From an uncultured Collinsella sp. (GTDB taxonomy: Bacteria > Actinomycetota > Coriobacteriia > Coriobacteriales > Coriobacteriaceae), in contig CALGZY010000148.1 in the NCBI GenBank assembly GCA_937934355.1, positions 1 to 25,944 on the forward strand: 25,944 nt of DNA, read 5' to 3'. Positions 1 through 7,100 of this stretch are shown here, in pieces (the stretch's first letter is position 1; each line of letters begins with the position of its first letter). A program made the translations under genes and the position numbers. The notes under the pieces are model-generated. The model saw only the letters and a list, made by a program, of their open reading frames with translations, searched no databases and was not told the DNA's origin.

Positions 1-208
1 GGCAGGAGATAGCGCCGATCTCCTTCATGGTCTTCTTGCCCTGGTAGTACTCCTTAAACTGGTTCATGCCGGCGTTGGCAAGCAGCAGCGAAGGATCGTC
101 GGGGACGAGGGACGAAGAAGGATAGAGCTTAAGACCGCGCTCCTCAAAGAAGTTGAGGAACTTGGAGCGGATCTCGGCCGTAGTCATTGACGGGTAGTCA
201 GCACTCAT
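1..208 (-). CDS. alaS: Alanyl-tRNA synthetase, N-terminal part (runs off the window)
   Basis: Charges tRNA-Ala with alanine in the cytoplasm. Only the first 69 or so codons are present. They read [20 protein letters not shown] and continue with FFEERGL, the [27 protein letters not shown] stretch and YYQGK, which is the typical start of the class II catalytic domain of AlaRS. In other AlaRS proteins this stretch reads LVP-DP-LLFTNAGM-QFK. The start is the ATG at 208, preceded by a GAGGAG ribosome binding site at 218-223. I looked for a T-box leader in the roughly 190 bases upstream and saw no T-box motif. The upstream gap holds an intrinsic terminator pointing toward alaS. Confidence 0.95.
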   Translation of the reverse strand, partial: MSADYPSMTTAEIRSKFLNFFEERGLKLYPSSSLVPDDPSLLLANAGMNQFKEYYQGKKTMKEIGAISC

Positions 209-280
209 AGAGGGAATCTCCTCGGTTTCACATCGAAACAGTTCAAACGTAACGATATTACCATCCCACCGCGCAAGTGC

Positions 281-310
281 AAAAAAGAGGGCCGTCAAAC
301 AGCGACCCTC
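281..310 (-). terminator. Intrinsic terminator upstream of alaS, minus strand
   Basis: On the minus strand, GAGGGTCG and CGGCCCTC form an 8-bp stem (one G-T wobble) with an 8-nt loop, followed directly by six T. It lies between the small plus-strand gene and alaS and points the same way as alaS. It can end transcripts coming leftward from the sigma-factor operon, which would then run antisense across the small gene. It could also attenuate a long alaS leader. Confidence 0.75.
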
Positions 311-401
311 CAGCGAAAGTGCACGTTATTTAGGACTGCGCGATCCTTTGAAAAAGGTTACTGTAAAATTACATATAAGAGTCACCCGGAAGGAGCGATC
401 G

Positions 402-641
402 ATGAAAAGCAAACGATTTGTCCTGAACGCACTTCTGGTAGTAGCACTTTTAGCGCTCTCGGCCTTCTCCTGCTGGTACGCAAACCAACCGGCATTTGGC
501 TACGTATTGTATGCAGTAATGTCCGGCGATAAGGCTTATTACACTCTGCGCGCAATTGACATTCTCTTTTTCTATGTAGCTGGCCCCTTATCAATTGCTT
601 TGCTCGCGTTTCTTGTCATTTACAACTTCAAGAAACGTTAA
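402..641 (+). CDS. Small two-helix membrane protein of unknown function
   Basis: I do not recognise this 79-residue protein. It has a short basic N-terminus (MKSKR), a first hydrophobic helix at about residues 6-23 that could also act as a signal anchor, a polar loop with aromatic residues, and a second long hydrophobic helix at about 53-76 ending in KKR. The ATG at 402 is chosen because GGAAGGAG lies about 7 nt upstream. An in-frame upstream start at 348 has no such site. TTGAAA at 348-353 followed by an AT-rich stretch to 379 may be its promoter, but the fit is poor. It is the only plus-strand gene in the first 10 kb and converges with the AI-2E permease, with only 6 bases between the stop codons. 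Confidence 0.65.
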   Translation: MKSKRFVLNALLVVALLALSAFSCWYANQPAFGYVLYAVMSGDKAYYTLRAIDILFFYVAGPLSIALLAFLVIYNFKKR

Positions 642-647
642 CGGGAC

Positions 648-2060
648 CTATTTAGAATCCGAATCGTCCAAGGAGCCGTCGATGCCGGTATTGGTATCGT
701 CGTCCGAGTTGGAATCATCCTCTTTGGCAAAGGGGTTCTTGAAGAAGCCCGTGGCATCAGGCTGCAGACCAGAGAGCTTAATCCAGGGATTATCGAGCTC
801 GGGCTTGGGCATGGCCTTGGCCTCGGGCGCAGTCTCGTTGCCGATGAGCTCGGACTCGTAGATGAAAGTGTCGTCGCCGAGCGCGTCGTAGGCGGCGACC
901 GGATTGCCATCGGCATCGCGGTACGGTGTGCCCTTAAACACGGCGCCGTCATAGGCCACAAGCTGGCGGCCGGTCTCATTCTCAAAATAGTACACGAAAA
1001 TACCCTTGAGGGCCGCACACAGCGGGATGGCAATAATCATGCCGATGGGACCCATGAGTGCCGAGCCAATAACGAGCGCCGTGAGGCTCATGATGGGATG
1101 CACCTGCACCGAGCTCTGCATGACCTTAGGCGAAATCACGTTATCGGTGACGTTTTGGGCCACCATCGTCACGATGAGCGTCCATAACGCCAACATGGGA
1201 CTGAACATGAAACCGAGCACCGTGGCGATTGCTGCGCTCACCCAAGGACCGACGACCGGAACCAAATGCATGATGCCAGTGAAGATAGCCATGAGCGCCG
1301 CATACGGATGGCCGATGATCAGGAAGCCGATAAAGGCGAGGAAACCACCGCAGATGGACGTCACGACCATACCGCGCATGTAGCCGCCGACAGAGCGAGA
1401 AAGGATGGCGACCATAAAGCGGTACGAGGTCTCCTTCTCCTGACCGATGATGGTGCAAATCTCGTGGTGCATGCGAGGGTAGTCGCAGGCCATCCAGTAG
1501 GCAAGCACCAGACCAAGGAAGATCACGAACAACTGCGAGGCCGTATTGGTGATGAGCGGGAACACACCGCGGCCAAGCTCGGCAGCGATCTGAGACACAT
1601 ACTTCGATGCCACGGTAACCAGCGACGAAAGATTATCGTCCAAATACTCCTTGAGCGGCGTGTTATTGAGCGTCTTGGCATGCGAGATCATCTCATTGAG
1701 ATCGCCACCCGCAACACGAAGCTGCTCGGGCAGGCGGCTCAGGACTTCCATGATCTGACCAAAGAGAATCGGCGACAAGATGCAAACGACACCGACGAGC
1801 ACGGCAACAACAACAATAAGCGCGATAAGCGAACCGACGCCGCGATTCACACCATGGTGCTCGAGCCAGTTGGTGATCGGGGACATCACAAAAGCAATGA
1901 TGGAGCCGACGGCAAGAAACTCGATAACCGGTGCCAGGATGCCCATAAGGTTAAAGATGACAGCAGCAATAACAATGCAGCCGACAACAGCCCAAATGCG
2001 CAGCGTCAGAATGCGGGTGTCGCGCAGCACGCGATCGGTTTGTTGGGGGTGCTCACTCAT
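648..2060 (-). CDS. AI-2E family (PerM/YdiK-like) transporter
   Basis: Predicted polytopic inner-membrane protein of 470 residues. Two hydrophobic helices at about 22-60 are followed by a further helix near 75-105, an extracytoplasmic-type amphipathic stretch, and a C-terminal bundle of five or more helices (about 160-350) with many Gly/Pro residues, including a HLVPVVGPWVSA-type segment typical of this family. The last 110 or so residues are soluble and acidic, ending in a D/S-rich tail, longer than in most family members. Members have been linked to autoinducer-2 export, Na+/H+ antiport or unknown substrates, so the substrate here is open. The ATG overlaps the stop of the upstream sigma factor gene (ATGA, 2057-2060), indicating translational coupling and membership of the same operon. 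Confidence 0.85.
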   Translation of the reverse strand: MSEHPQQTDRVLRDTRILTLRIWAVVGCIVIAAVIFNLMGILAPVIEFLAVGSIIAFVMSPITNWLEHHGVNRGVGSLIALIVVVAVLVGVVCILSPILFGQIMEVLSRLPEQLRVAGGDLNEMISHAKTLNNTPLKEYLDDNLSSLVTVASKYVSQIAAELGRGVFPLITNTASQLFVIFLGLVLAYWMACDYPRMHHEICTIIGQEKETSYRFMVAILSRSVGGYMRGMVVTSICGGFLAFIGFLIIGHPYAALMAIFTGIMHLVPVVGPWVSAAIATVLGFMFSPMLALWTLIVTMVAQNVTDNVISPKVMQSSVQVHPIMSLTALVIGSALMGPIGMIIAIPLCAALKGIFVYYFENETGRQLVAYDGAVFKGTPYRDADGNPVAAYDALGDDTFIYESELIGNETAPEAKAMPKPELDNPWIKLSGLQPDATGFFKNPFAKEDDSNSDDDTNTGIDGSLDDSDSK

Positions 2061-2848
2061 GAACGAATCATCACTCCGTCGGGGTCGATCTTGTCCTGAA
2101 TCTTCTTAAGCGTGCGGCGCAGCAGACGCGAAACCTGCACCTGAGAAATACCCAGCTTCTTGGCGATCTCGATCTGGGTCATGCCCTTCACAAAGCGCAG
2201 CTCGATCACCTCGCGCTCGCGCGGCGAGAAATCACGGATGGCTTCCTCGATCACTAGGCGGTCATCGGTAAAGTCGAGCTCGTTGTCGTCGTCGGCGTAA
2301 CGGTCGAGAATCGAGGGGGCATCGTCGGAATCGGACGCACCAGGAGCCTCGATGGGCACCGAGGTATAGGCCGAAGACGATTCCATGGCCTCCAGCACCT
2401 CATCGACAGTCACATCTAGATACTCAGCGATCTCCTCAACCTTGGGCGAACGCTGCAGCTCGTTGGTAAGTTTGTCAGTAGCCTGGTTGACCTTGGCCGA
2501 GAGCTCCTGCAGACGACGCGGTACGCGCACACTCCAGCCCTTGTCGCGAAAATGGCGTTTGATCTCGCCCAGGATAGTGGGTGTCGCAAACGTCGTGAAC
2601 TCGAGTCCGCGCTCGGGATCAAAACGGTCGATAGCCTTGAGCAAGCCCAGATAGCCGACCTGCATGAGGTCGTCGAGCGGCTCGCCGCGATTCTTAAATT
2701 TGTTGGCAAGAAACCTTACCAGGTTCATATGGGACATGACGAGCTGCTCACGGGCGTCCGGATCACCGGTCTCCTTGTAACGACGAAACAGCTCGCGGGT
2801 TTTCTCCTTGTCCCAAGCGGTCTTGCCGCTCCGGGAACGTTCGGTCAT
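2057..2848 (-). CDS. RNA polymerase sigma factor, SigB/SigF/SigG family
   Basis: Alternative sigma-70 family factor of group 3 (263 residues), expected to direct RNA polymerase to stress or stationary-phase promoters. Region 2 is clear at about 45-115 (NLVRFLANKFKNRG, DLMQVGYLGLLKAIDRFDPERG, FTTFATPTILGEIKRHFRDK, WSVRVPRRLQEL). Region 3 follows at about 120-155. Region 4 with its helix-turn-helix is at about 205-255 (REREVIELRFVKGMTQIEIAKKLGISQVQVSRLL). An acidic Asp-rich linker (about 168-195) separates regions 3 and 4. The ATG follows the stop of the anti-sigma-like gene by one base (TAATATG), which is the classical partner arrangement. The downstream AI-2E gene overlaps its stop. Whether it corresponds to SigB or SigF cannot be decided here. 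Confidence 0.93.
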   Translation of the reverse strand: MTERSRSGKTAWDKEKTRELFRRYKETGDPDAREQLVMSHMNLVRFLANKFKNRGEPLDDLMQVGYLGLLKAIDRFDPERGLEFTTFATPTILGEIKRHFRDKGWSVRVPRRLQELSAKVNQATDKLTNELQRSPKVEEIAEYLDVTVDEVLEAMESSSAYTSVPIEAPGASDSDDAPSILDRYADDDNELDFTDDRLVIEEAIRDFSPREREVIELRFVKGMTQIEIAKKLGISQVQVSRLLRRTLKKIQDKIDPDGVMIRS

Positions 2849-2849
2849 A

Positions 2850-3227
2850 TTAGATATCCGCCTTGAGGTCGAGGGAAAGCGTCAGGGGCGCCGTAGTCTT
2901 TTCGTAGGAGTCGCACACGCTCGCGAGGATGAGCTCGGCATACACCGCAGCCTGGTCGTCTTTATCGACCGTAGCCTGGTCGCCAAAGGTAATAGTCATG
3001 CCAACGTGGGTCTCATCGACATCGAATTTGATGGTGATGTCATCGCAGTCGACCGCGGTGCAACCAAAGATGAAAGCCTCCTCAGCAGCCATGCGGATGT
3101 CCTCGATGCGATCGACAGACATAGAGCACAGGGCACCAACGTTGGCTGCCGTCATGCGCACAAGGCGAGCGAGACGCGGGTCACCGGCAACGGTCAGCGT
3201 GATAGGGCAGGTTGCTTCGCTACTCAT
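2850..3227 (-). CDS. RsbW/SpoIIAB-like anti-sigma factor with eroded ATP-binding motifs
   Basis: 125-residue protein directly upstream of the sigma gene, the usual place for its anti-sigma partner. The segment RIEDIRMAAEEAFIFGCTAV (about residues 43-62) aligns by eye with the N-box helix of RsbW-type GHKL proteins (IEDMKIAVSEACTNAV in RsbW). The Asn that coordinates Mg-ATP is Phe here, and no DxGxG motif follows; the corresponding stretch reads TITFGDQATVDK. The fold is probably kept and kinase activity probably lost. The ATG at 3227 is chosen over longer versions because GAGGAGTCC precedes it. The reading frame overlaps the end of the upstream DUF948-like gene by 8 bases. No anti-anti-sigma (RsbV/SpoIIAA) gene is nearby. 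Confidence 0.72.
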   Translation of the reverse strand: MSSEATCPITLTVAGDPRLARLVRMTAANVGALCSMSVDRIEDIRMAAEEAFIFGCTAVDCDDITIKFDVDETHVGMTITFGDQATVDKDDQAAVYAELILASVCDSYEKTTAPLTLSLDLKADI

Positions 3228-3807
3228 CGCAGGACTCCTCAGAGGTCTCGGCGGGCGTATAGGTGTAATACTGAGCCGGCTTGGATACAGACTTCTGACC
3301 ATCATCGTCGCCCGCGGCGGCCTCGTCCTCGCCAATTAGGACGCGCTCGGTAGGCTGATCGGCCTCCGCAGCGGCAGCGGCGAGCTTGCGATCTGCGTCG
3401 GCTGCAGGAGCCTTCACCTTATTGAAGAGCTTCTGCACAGCACCGGCGGCAGAGTCGGTCACGCTCGACACAGCATTGCTGGCCTCGGCCATGCTGCCCG
3501 TAACCTCGGAAATGTCGCGAACCACGGCTTCGACCTCTACGAGATTGGAGGTAAGGGCATCGACCGCGGTCTTGCTCGACTTAAGCAGCGGCTCCATCTG
3601 GGCAAGCGCCGGCGTAAGCTCATCGACAGCGCCATCGAGCTTTGCCACCACAGGCTGAGCCTCGGCGATGGTGTTGTTGAGGTCGTTCACGGTCTTATCG
3701 AGCGAGTCGACAACATTGCGGGTCTTGCGCAGGGTAAGCGCGAGCTCAGCGATGGCCCACACGCCGGCAACGGCGAGCAACAGCAGGGCGATTTGAATGG
3801 GACTCAT
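3220..3807 (-). CDS. DUF948-like membrane-anchored coiled-coil protein
   Basis: 195 residues. A single N-terminal membrane helix (about 3-23, PIQIALLLLAVAGVWAIAE) is followed by a long heptad-rich region (about 25-130) with repeated V-D-L and V-A-K-L spacing, then an Ala/Asp/Glu-rich tail. This matches the DUF948 group, which in Firmicutes includes general-stress proteins of unknown role. It is the first gene of the sigma operon. The start at 3807 has a GGGAGG site. The 100-base gap to rarA holds a short hairpin (3848-3865, CCCC-AAA-GGGG core) without a T-run. No clear SigB-type promoter was found, although GGGGTACC-like sequence lies in the hairpin. Confidence 0.75.
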   Translation of the reverse strand: MSPIQIALLLLAVAGVWAIAELALTLRKTRNVVDSLDKTVNDLNNTIAEAQPVVAKLDGAVDELTPALAQMEPLLKSSKTAVDALTSNLVEVEAVVRDISEVTGSMAEASNAVSSVTDSAAGAVQKLFNKVKAPAADADRKLAAAAAEADQPTERVLIGEDEAAAGDDDGQKSVSKPAQYYTYTPAETSEESCDE

Positions 3808-3907
3808 ACAAGCCTCCCGGAAGAATCGAAATACAGACGCTTTTCATGGTACCCCAAAGGGGACCGAACATGCCAAGAGCAGCAACGTGGGACAAAATTA
3901 TCAGCAG

Positions 3908-5257
3908 CTACTTCGGTGCATTCCCGCTGCGGTCGCGTTCGCTTTGCTCCACGCGCCACTCTTCCCAGCCGCGCCCGGCAGGCTGCCAGAACGCACCGCG
4001 CTCCAGCCCCTCGGGCAAATAGCGCTGATCGACCCAGCCTTCGGGATAATCGTGCGGGTATTTATACACACCGTAGTCGTCGCTGCCTGGGCGATGGCGA
4101 TCGCGCAGATAACTCGGCACCTCACGAAGGCCACTAGAATGGATATCGGCCAGTGCCGCATCAATGGACGCCTCACAGGCATTGGACTTAGGCGCCAAAC
4201 AAACATAGAGCGCAGCCTGCGCGAGGTTAATACGGCACTCGGGATAGCCAATGACCTCGGCAGACTTAAACGCGGCATGTGCCACCAAAAGCGCCTGCGG
4301 ATCGGCGTTGCCGACGTCCTCAGAAGCATGAATCATAATGCGACGGGCGATAAACTTAGGATCCTCCCCCGCATCGATCATTCGGGCAAGCCAATAGACG
4401 GTGGCATCTGGATCGCTGCCACGCATGGACTTGATAAACGCACTGATAACGTCGTAGTGCATGTCGCCGTTTTTGTCATACGTAAAGCCGCGACGCGGGT
4501 TGGCGATCTTCACGTCATCCACGGTGATGGGATAGCGCTCCCCCGCCGCGGGCGCTGGCGTTCCCTCGGTATCGGGACGCGTGACGGCAATCTCGCTCGC
4601 AAGCTCGAGCGTCGTGAGCGCCGAGCGAGCGTCACCCGCTGCCAGCGTGCAGATGGTCTTGACCGTATCCTCATCGGCCGAGAACTTACCGTTCAAGCCC
4701 TGCGGTGCCTCGAGCGCACGCTCGATAAGCATGGCGATATCCTCGTCCTTTAAATGCTCAAGCTCCACGACTCGACCACGTGAGAGCAGCGCCGAGTTTA
4801 CCTCGAAGTACGGATTCTCCGTCGTAGCGCCAATCATAATGACGGTACGGTTCTCAACTGCATGCAGCAGGGCATCCTGCTGCGACTTAGAGAAGCGGTG
4901 AATCTCATCGATAAATAGAATGGTGCGACGGTCGTACGTATTCAGGCGCGTCTTGGCCTCATCAATCACGCGACGCAGGTCCTTCACGGTACCCGTGACG
5001 GCGCTGACCTCGACAAACTCGCTCTTGGTATGGTTGGCAATAATGTGGGCCAGCGTCGTCTTGCCCGTACCGGCAGGCCCGTACAGAATCACGCTCGAAA
5101 GCACGTCGTGCTCGATCGCGGCACGCAGCCATGAACCCTTACCGACGGCCTTTTGCTGGCCCACGTACTCGTCGAGCGAATTGGGGCGCATGCGCACCGC
5201 AAGCGGCGCATTCTGAAAGGAACGCTCGCGCGTCGAAGCAGAAAAAAGGTCGTCCAT
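3908..5257 (-). CDS. rarA: Replication-associated recombination protein A (AAA+ ATPase)
   Basis: Homologue of RarA/MgsA, an ATPase of the clamp-loader clade that acts at stalled replication forks. Seen in order: an N-terminal APLAVRMRPNSLDEYVGQ block (about 18-34), Walker A GPAGTGKTT (about 60-68), Walker B ILFIDEIHRF (about 113-122), sensor-1 GATTENPYFEV, arginine-finger region LLSRGRVVEL, and the C-terminal RarA tetramerisation part ending in the conserved YKYPHDYPEGW...YLPEGLERGAFW signature. About 449 residues, normal for the family. The start is uncertain: ATG at 5257 (MDDLF) is preferred because the family begins this way, but ATG at 5263 and TTG at 5275 are in frame. A TATACT -10-like box on the minus strand (5297-5302) may serve it. 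Confidence 0.93.
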   Translation of the reverse strand: MDDLFSASTRERSFQNAPLAVRMRPNSLDEYVGQQKAVGKGSWLRAAIEHDVLSSVILYGPAGTGKTTLAHIIANHTKSEFVEVSAVTGTVKDLRRVIDEAKTRLNTYDRRTILFIDEIHRFSKSQQDALLHAVENRTVIMIGATTENPYFEVNSALLSRGRVVELEHLKDEDIAMLIERALEAPQGLNGKFSADEDTVKTICTLAAGDARSALTTLELASEIAVTRPDTEGTPAPAAGERYPITVDDVKIANPRRGFTYDKNGDMHYDVISAFIKSMRGSDPDATVYWLARMIDAGEDPKFIARRIMIHASEDVGNADPQALLVAHAAFKSAEVIGYPECRINLAQAALYVCLAPKSNACEASIDAALADIHSSGLREVPSYLRDRHRPGSDDYGVYKYPHDYPEGWVDQRYLPEGLERGAFWQPAGRGWEEWRVEQSERDRSGNAPK

Positions 5258-5317
5258 AGCCATCCCGTGTATCAATCAAAAACGTTTTCCACTAACAGTA
5301 TACCGAATTAATACGAA

Positions 5318-6565
5318 CTACCGTTCGTTAATATAGGTACGATGCGGAAACTTTAGACCCGGGAACAGCTTGCTCGTCAGTTCGCAGAAATAACCGTCCG
5401 TCATGCTCGCGATATAATCCACCACGGCTTGATCCTTGTCGTCCTGCCAGGCATAGGTGCGATCATAGTAGGAAAGCTGCTGCTCAATGCGCGAAATATG
5501 GTGCTTAAAGATGTAAGAGGACTCGTCACCACTGTTTAGATCCCGCAGGCAACGGTCGTAGAGCTTTTCGAACGCCTCGCGCAGCTCCACCTCGGAATCG
5601 CCTTCGATACCGCCCTTGCTATAGATCTTCTCGTAGTTCTCGCGCTTGGCTCGGCGGATTTCCTCAAACAGGTCCTCGCTCATCTCGATGCGCGGCTTAC
5701 CATAGCTGTGCTCAACGATATCGATGGAGGCATGCGTGAGGATCCAACTGTTGTAGGCACCGCCCCGGCCATCATCAAAAGCGTCGGGCGAAAGCAGGCC
5801 CGCCGCGATCGCATCCTGACGGTCACGACCGACGTAGGCAAGAATATCCGAGATGCGAACGACGCAGCCCTCGAGCGTCATGGGACGCAGATGCTCAATT
5901 GCGCTATAGCCCGTGGCAATGCAATCCTCAACCGTCTGGTCAAACTGGTCAAAGGAGCCCATGTCCGAGAGCTCAAACACACGCTGCTCGTACTCGCCGT
6001 TATGGCATAGCACGCCGTCGAGCGTCTGGAGCGACACGTTGCGGCCATACAACGCGTCGAGCACGCGAACCGACTGCACGTTATGGAAAAAATAACGCCC
6101 CGTACGCTCATGATAGATATCGTTGAGGAAGCGCTCGCCGGCATGGCCGAAAGGCGTGTGTCCCAAGTCGTGACCCAGGCCAATCGCCTCGATCAGATCG
6201 CAATTGAGCCCCAGGGCGCGACCGATATCGCCCGCAATGCGGGAGACAAGCTGTACGTGCAAACCGCGGCGTGAAAGATCATCATTGCTACGGAAGCTAA
6301 AGACCTGCGTTTTGCCTGCATAACGGGTGTACGCCGGAAGATGAAGTATCTTTTCGGTATCGCGCATAAACGCCGGACGCATAAGCGTGCCTTTGTCGGC
6401 GGCGCGATCAATACGACGAATGACCTGATCATCGTTGCAACGATACGGGTTGACATAGCCCGAAGCACGATCGGCGGCAATGCGCTCGACAAGCTCGGGC
6501 GACAACGCCGAGGGAATACGGTCCATGCGCGCCTTAATGACGGCCGTTTCTTGATTAGATTCCAT
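5318..6565 (-). CDS. HD-domain dGTP triphosphohydrolase-like protein
   Basis: Predicted metal-dependent phosphohydrolase that splits dNTPs to deoxynucleoside and triphosphate, controlling nucleotide pools. The HD domain is intact: LSRRGLHVQLVSRIAGDIGRALGLN gives the first His (about 103), then GHDLGHTPFGHAGE (HD at about 132-133), and VRISDILAYVGRD gives a later metal-ligand Asp. The N-terminus carries the dGTPase-type NPYR and RDTEKILHLPAYTRYAGKTQVFSF blocks. The ATG at 6565 (415 residues) is preferred because AAGGAGC precedes it; an upstream in-frame start at 6592 has no such site. It follows the prepilin peptidase gene by 31 bases. A short inverted repeat (ACGAAC/GTTCGT) overlaps its stop codon. 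Confidence 0.88.
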   Translation of the reverse strand: MESNQETAVIKARMDRIPSALSPELVERIAADRASGYVNPYRCNDDQVIRRIDRAADKGTLMRPAFMRDTEKILHLPAYTRYAGKTQVFSFRSNDDLSRRGLHVQLVSRIAGDIGRALGLNCDLIEAIGLGHDLGHTPFGHAGERFLNDIYHERTGRYFFHNVQSVRVLDALYGRNVSLQTLDGVLCHNGEYEQRVFELSDMGSFDQFDQTVEDCIATGYSAIEHLRPMTLEGCVVRISDILAYVGRDRQDAIAAGLLSPDAFDDGRGGAYNSWILTHASIDIVEHSYGKPRIEMSEDLFEEIRRAKRENYEKIYSKGGIEGDSEVELREAFEKLYDRCLRDLNSGDESSYIFKHHISRIEQQLSYYDRTYAWQDDKDQAVVDYIASMTDGYFCELTSKLFPGLKFPHRTYINER

Positions 6566-6596
6566 GGCATGCTCCTTAAAAAGGATGCGCAATCGG

Positions 6597-7019
6597 TTAC
6601 AAAGTGCAGCCCACGACCTCGATTATGGCAAAAATCGGCACTAAAAACGGGAGCAATGGCAGGGAGCGCGATTTTGCGATGAGGCAAGCGACGGCAAGGG
6701 TCAGGAGCGCAACCGCAAACGCGACAACGCCGCCCAGGGGATCGAAGGTACAAAGGGCAAAGAGTGCCTTGAAGTCCCCCATGCCAATGCCAGGAGCGTG
6801 GCGAACTCTACGCCAGAGCGACTCGGTAAGCACAAGGCCAAGGTAGACGATGACCGCAAGACCGGCGTGGTCAAGCGCTGTGTTCAAACCGAGATCGAGC
6901 CAAACGGCCGCCAACGCCGTCACGGCACATGCGCCGGCAAGCCCATTGGGAAACCGTCGCTCTCGGGCATCAATTGCCACGCCGGCAAAGATGCAAATCC
7001 AAAACGGGATATAGACCAT
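6597..7019 (-). CDS. Prepilin peptidase (A24, type IV leader peptidase), catalytic domain only
   Basis: 140-residue integral membrane aspartyl protease. The two catalytic Asp motifs are visible: GVAIDARERRFPN near the N-terminus (about residue 16) and GIGMGDFKAL (GxGD motif, about 77-83), with about six hydrophobic helices overall. This is the minimal A24 form without the N-methyltransferase domain, as in TadV/CpaA. Its substrate would be a type IV pilin or Tad/Flp pilin, but no pilin, ATPase or secretin gene is in this window. The start at 7019 is chosen for the GGAGGAG site just upstream; a longer frame exists. It lies upstream of and close to the dGTPase-like gene, so the two are probably co-transcribed. 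Confidence 0.85.
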   Translation of the reverse strand: MVYIPFWICIFAGVAIDARERRFPNGLAGACAVTALAAVWLDLGLNTALDHAGLAVIVYLGLVLTESLWRRVRHAPGIGMGDFKALFALCTFDPLGGVVAFAVALLTLAVACLIAKSRSLPLLPFLVPIFAIIEVVGCTL

Positions 7020-7051
7020 CGGACTCCTCCTCGAGCTGCATCGCAAAAGCA

Positions 7052-7092
7052 AAAACCACCACAAAGGTGCCTGTCCCCTTTGCGGTGGTTTT
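7052..7092 (-). terminator. Intrinsic terminator after the glycosyltransferase gene
   Basis: AAAACCACCACAAAGG pairs with CCTTTGCGGTGGTTTT (one wobble or mismatch) around an 8-9 nt loop. Read on the minus strand it ends in TTTTT, and both sides are A/T-flanked, so it could work in both directions. It separates the glycosyltransferase gene from the prepilin peptidase gene. The apical part contains GGTGCCTGTCCCC, discussed in the findings. Confidence 0.8.
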
Positions 7093-7100
7093 GGTGGTGG

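Noticed and set aside
209..401. Possible T-box leader before alaS
   Set aside because: No specifier stem or T-box sequence was seen; the gap is short and contains a simple terminator.
3848..3865. SigB-type autoregulated promoter before the sigma operon
   Set aside because: GGGGTACC resembles a SigB -10, but no GTTT-type -35 lies at the right distance, and the bases are part of a small hairpin.
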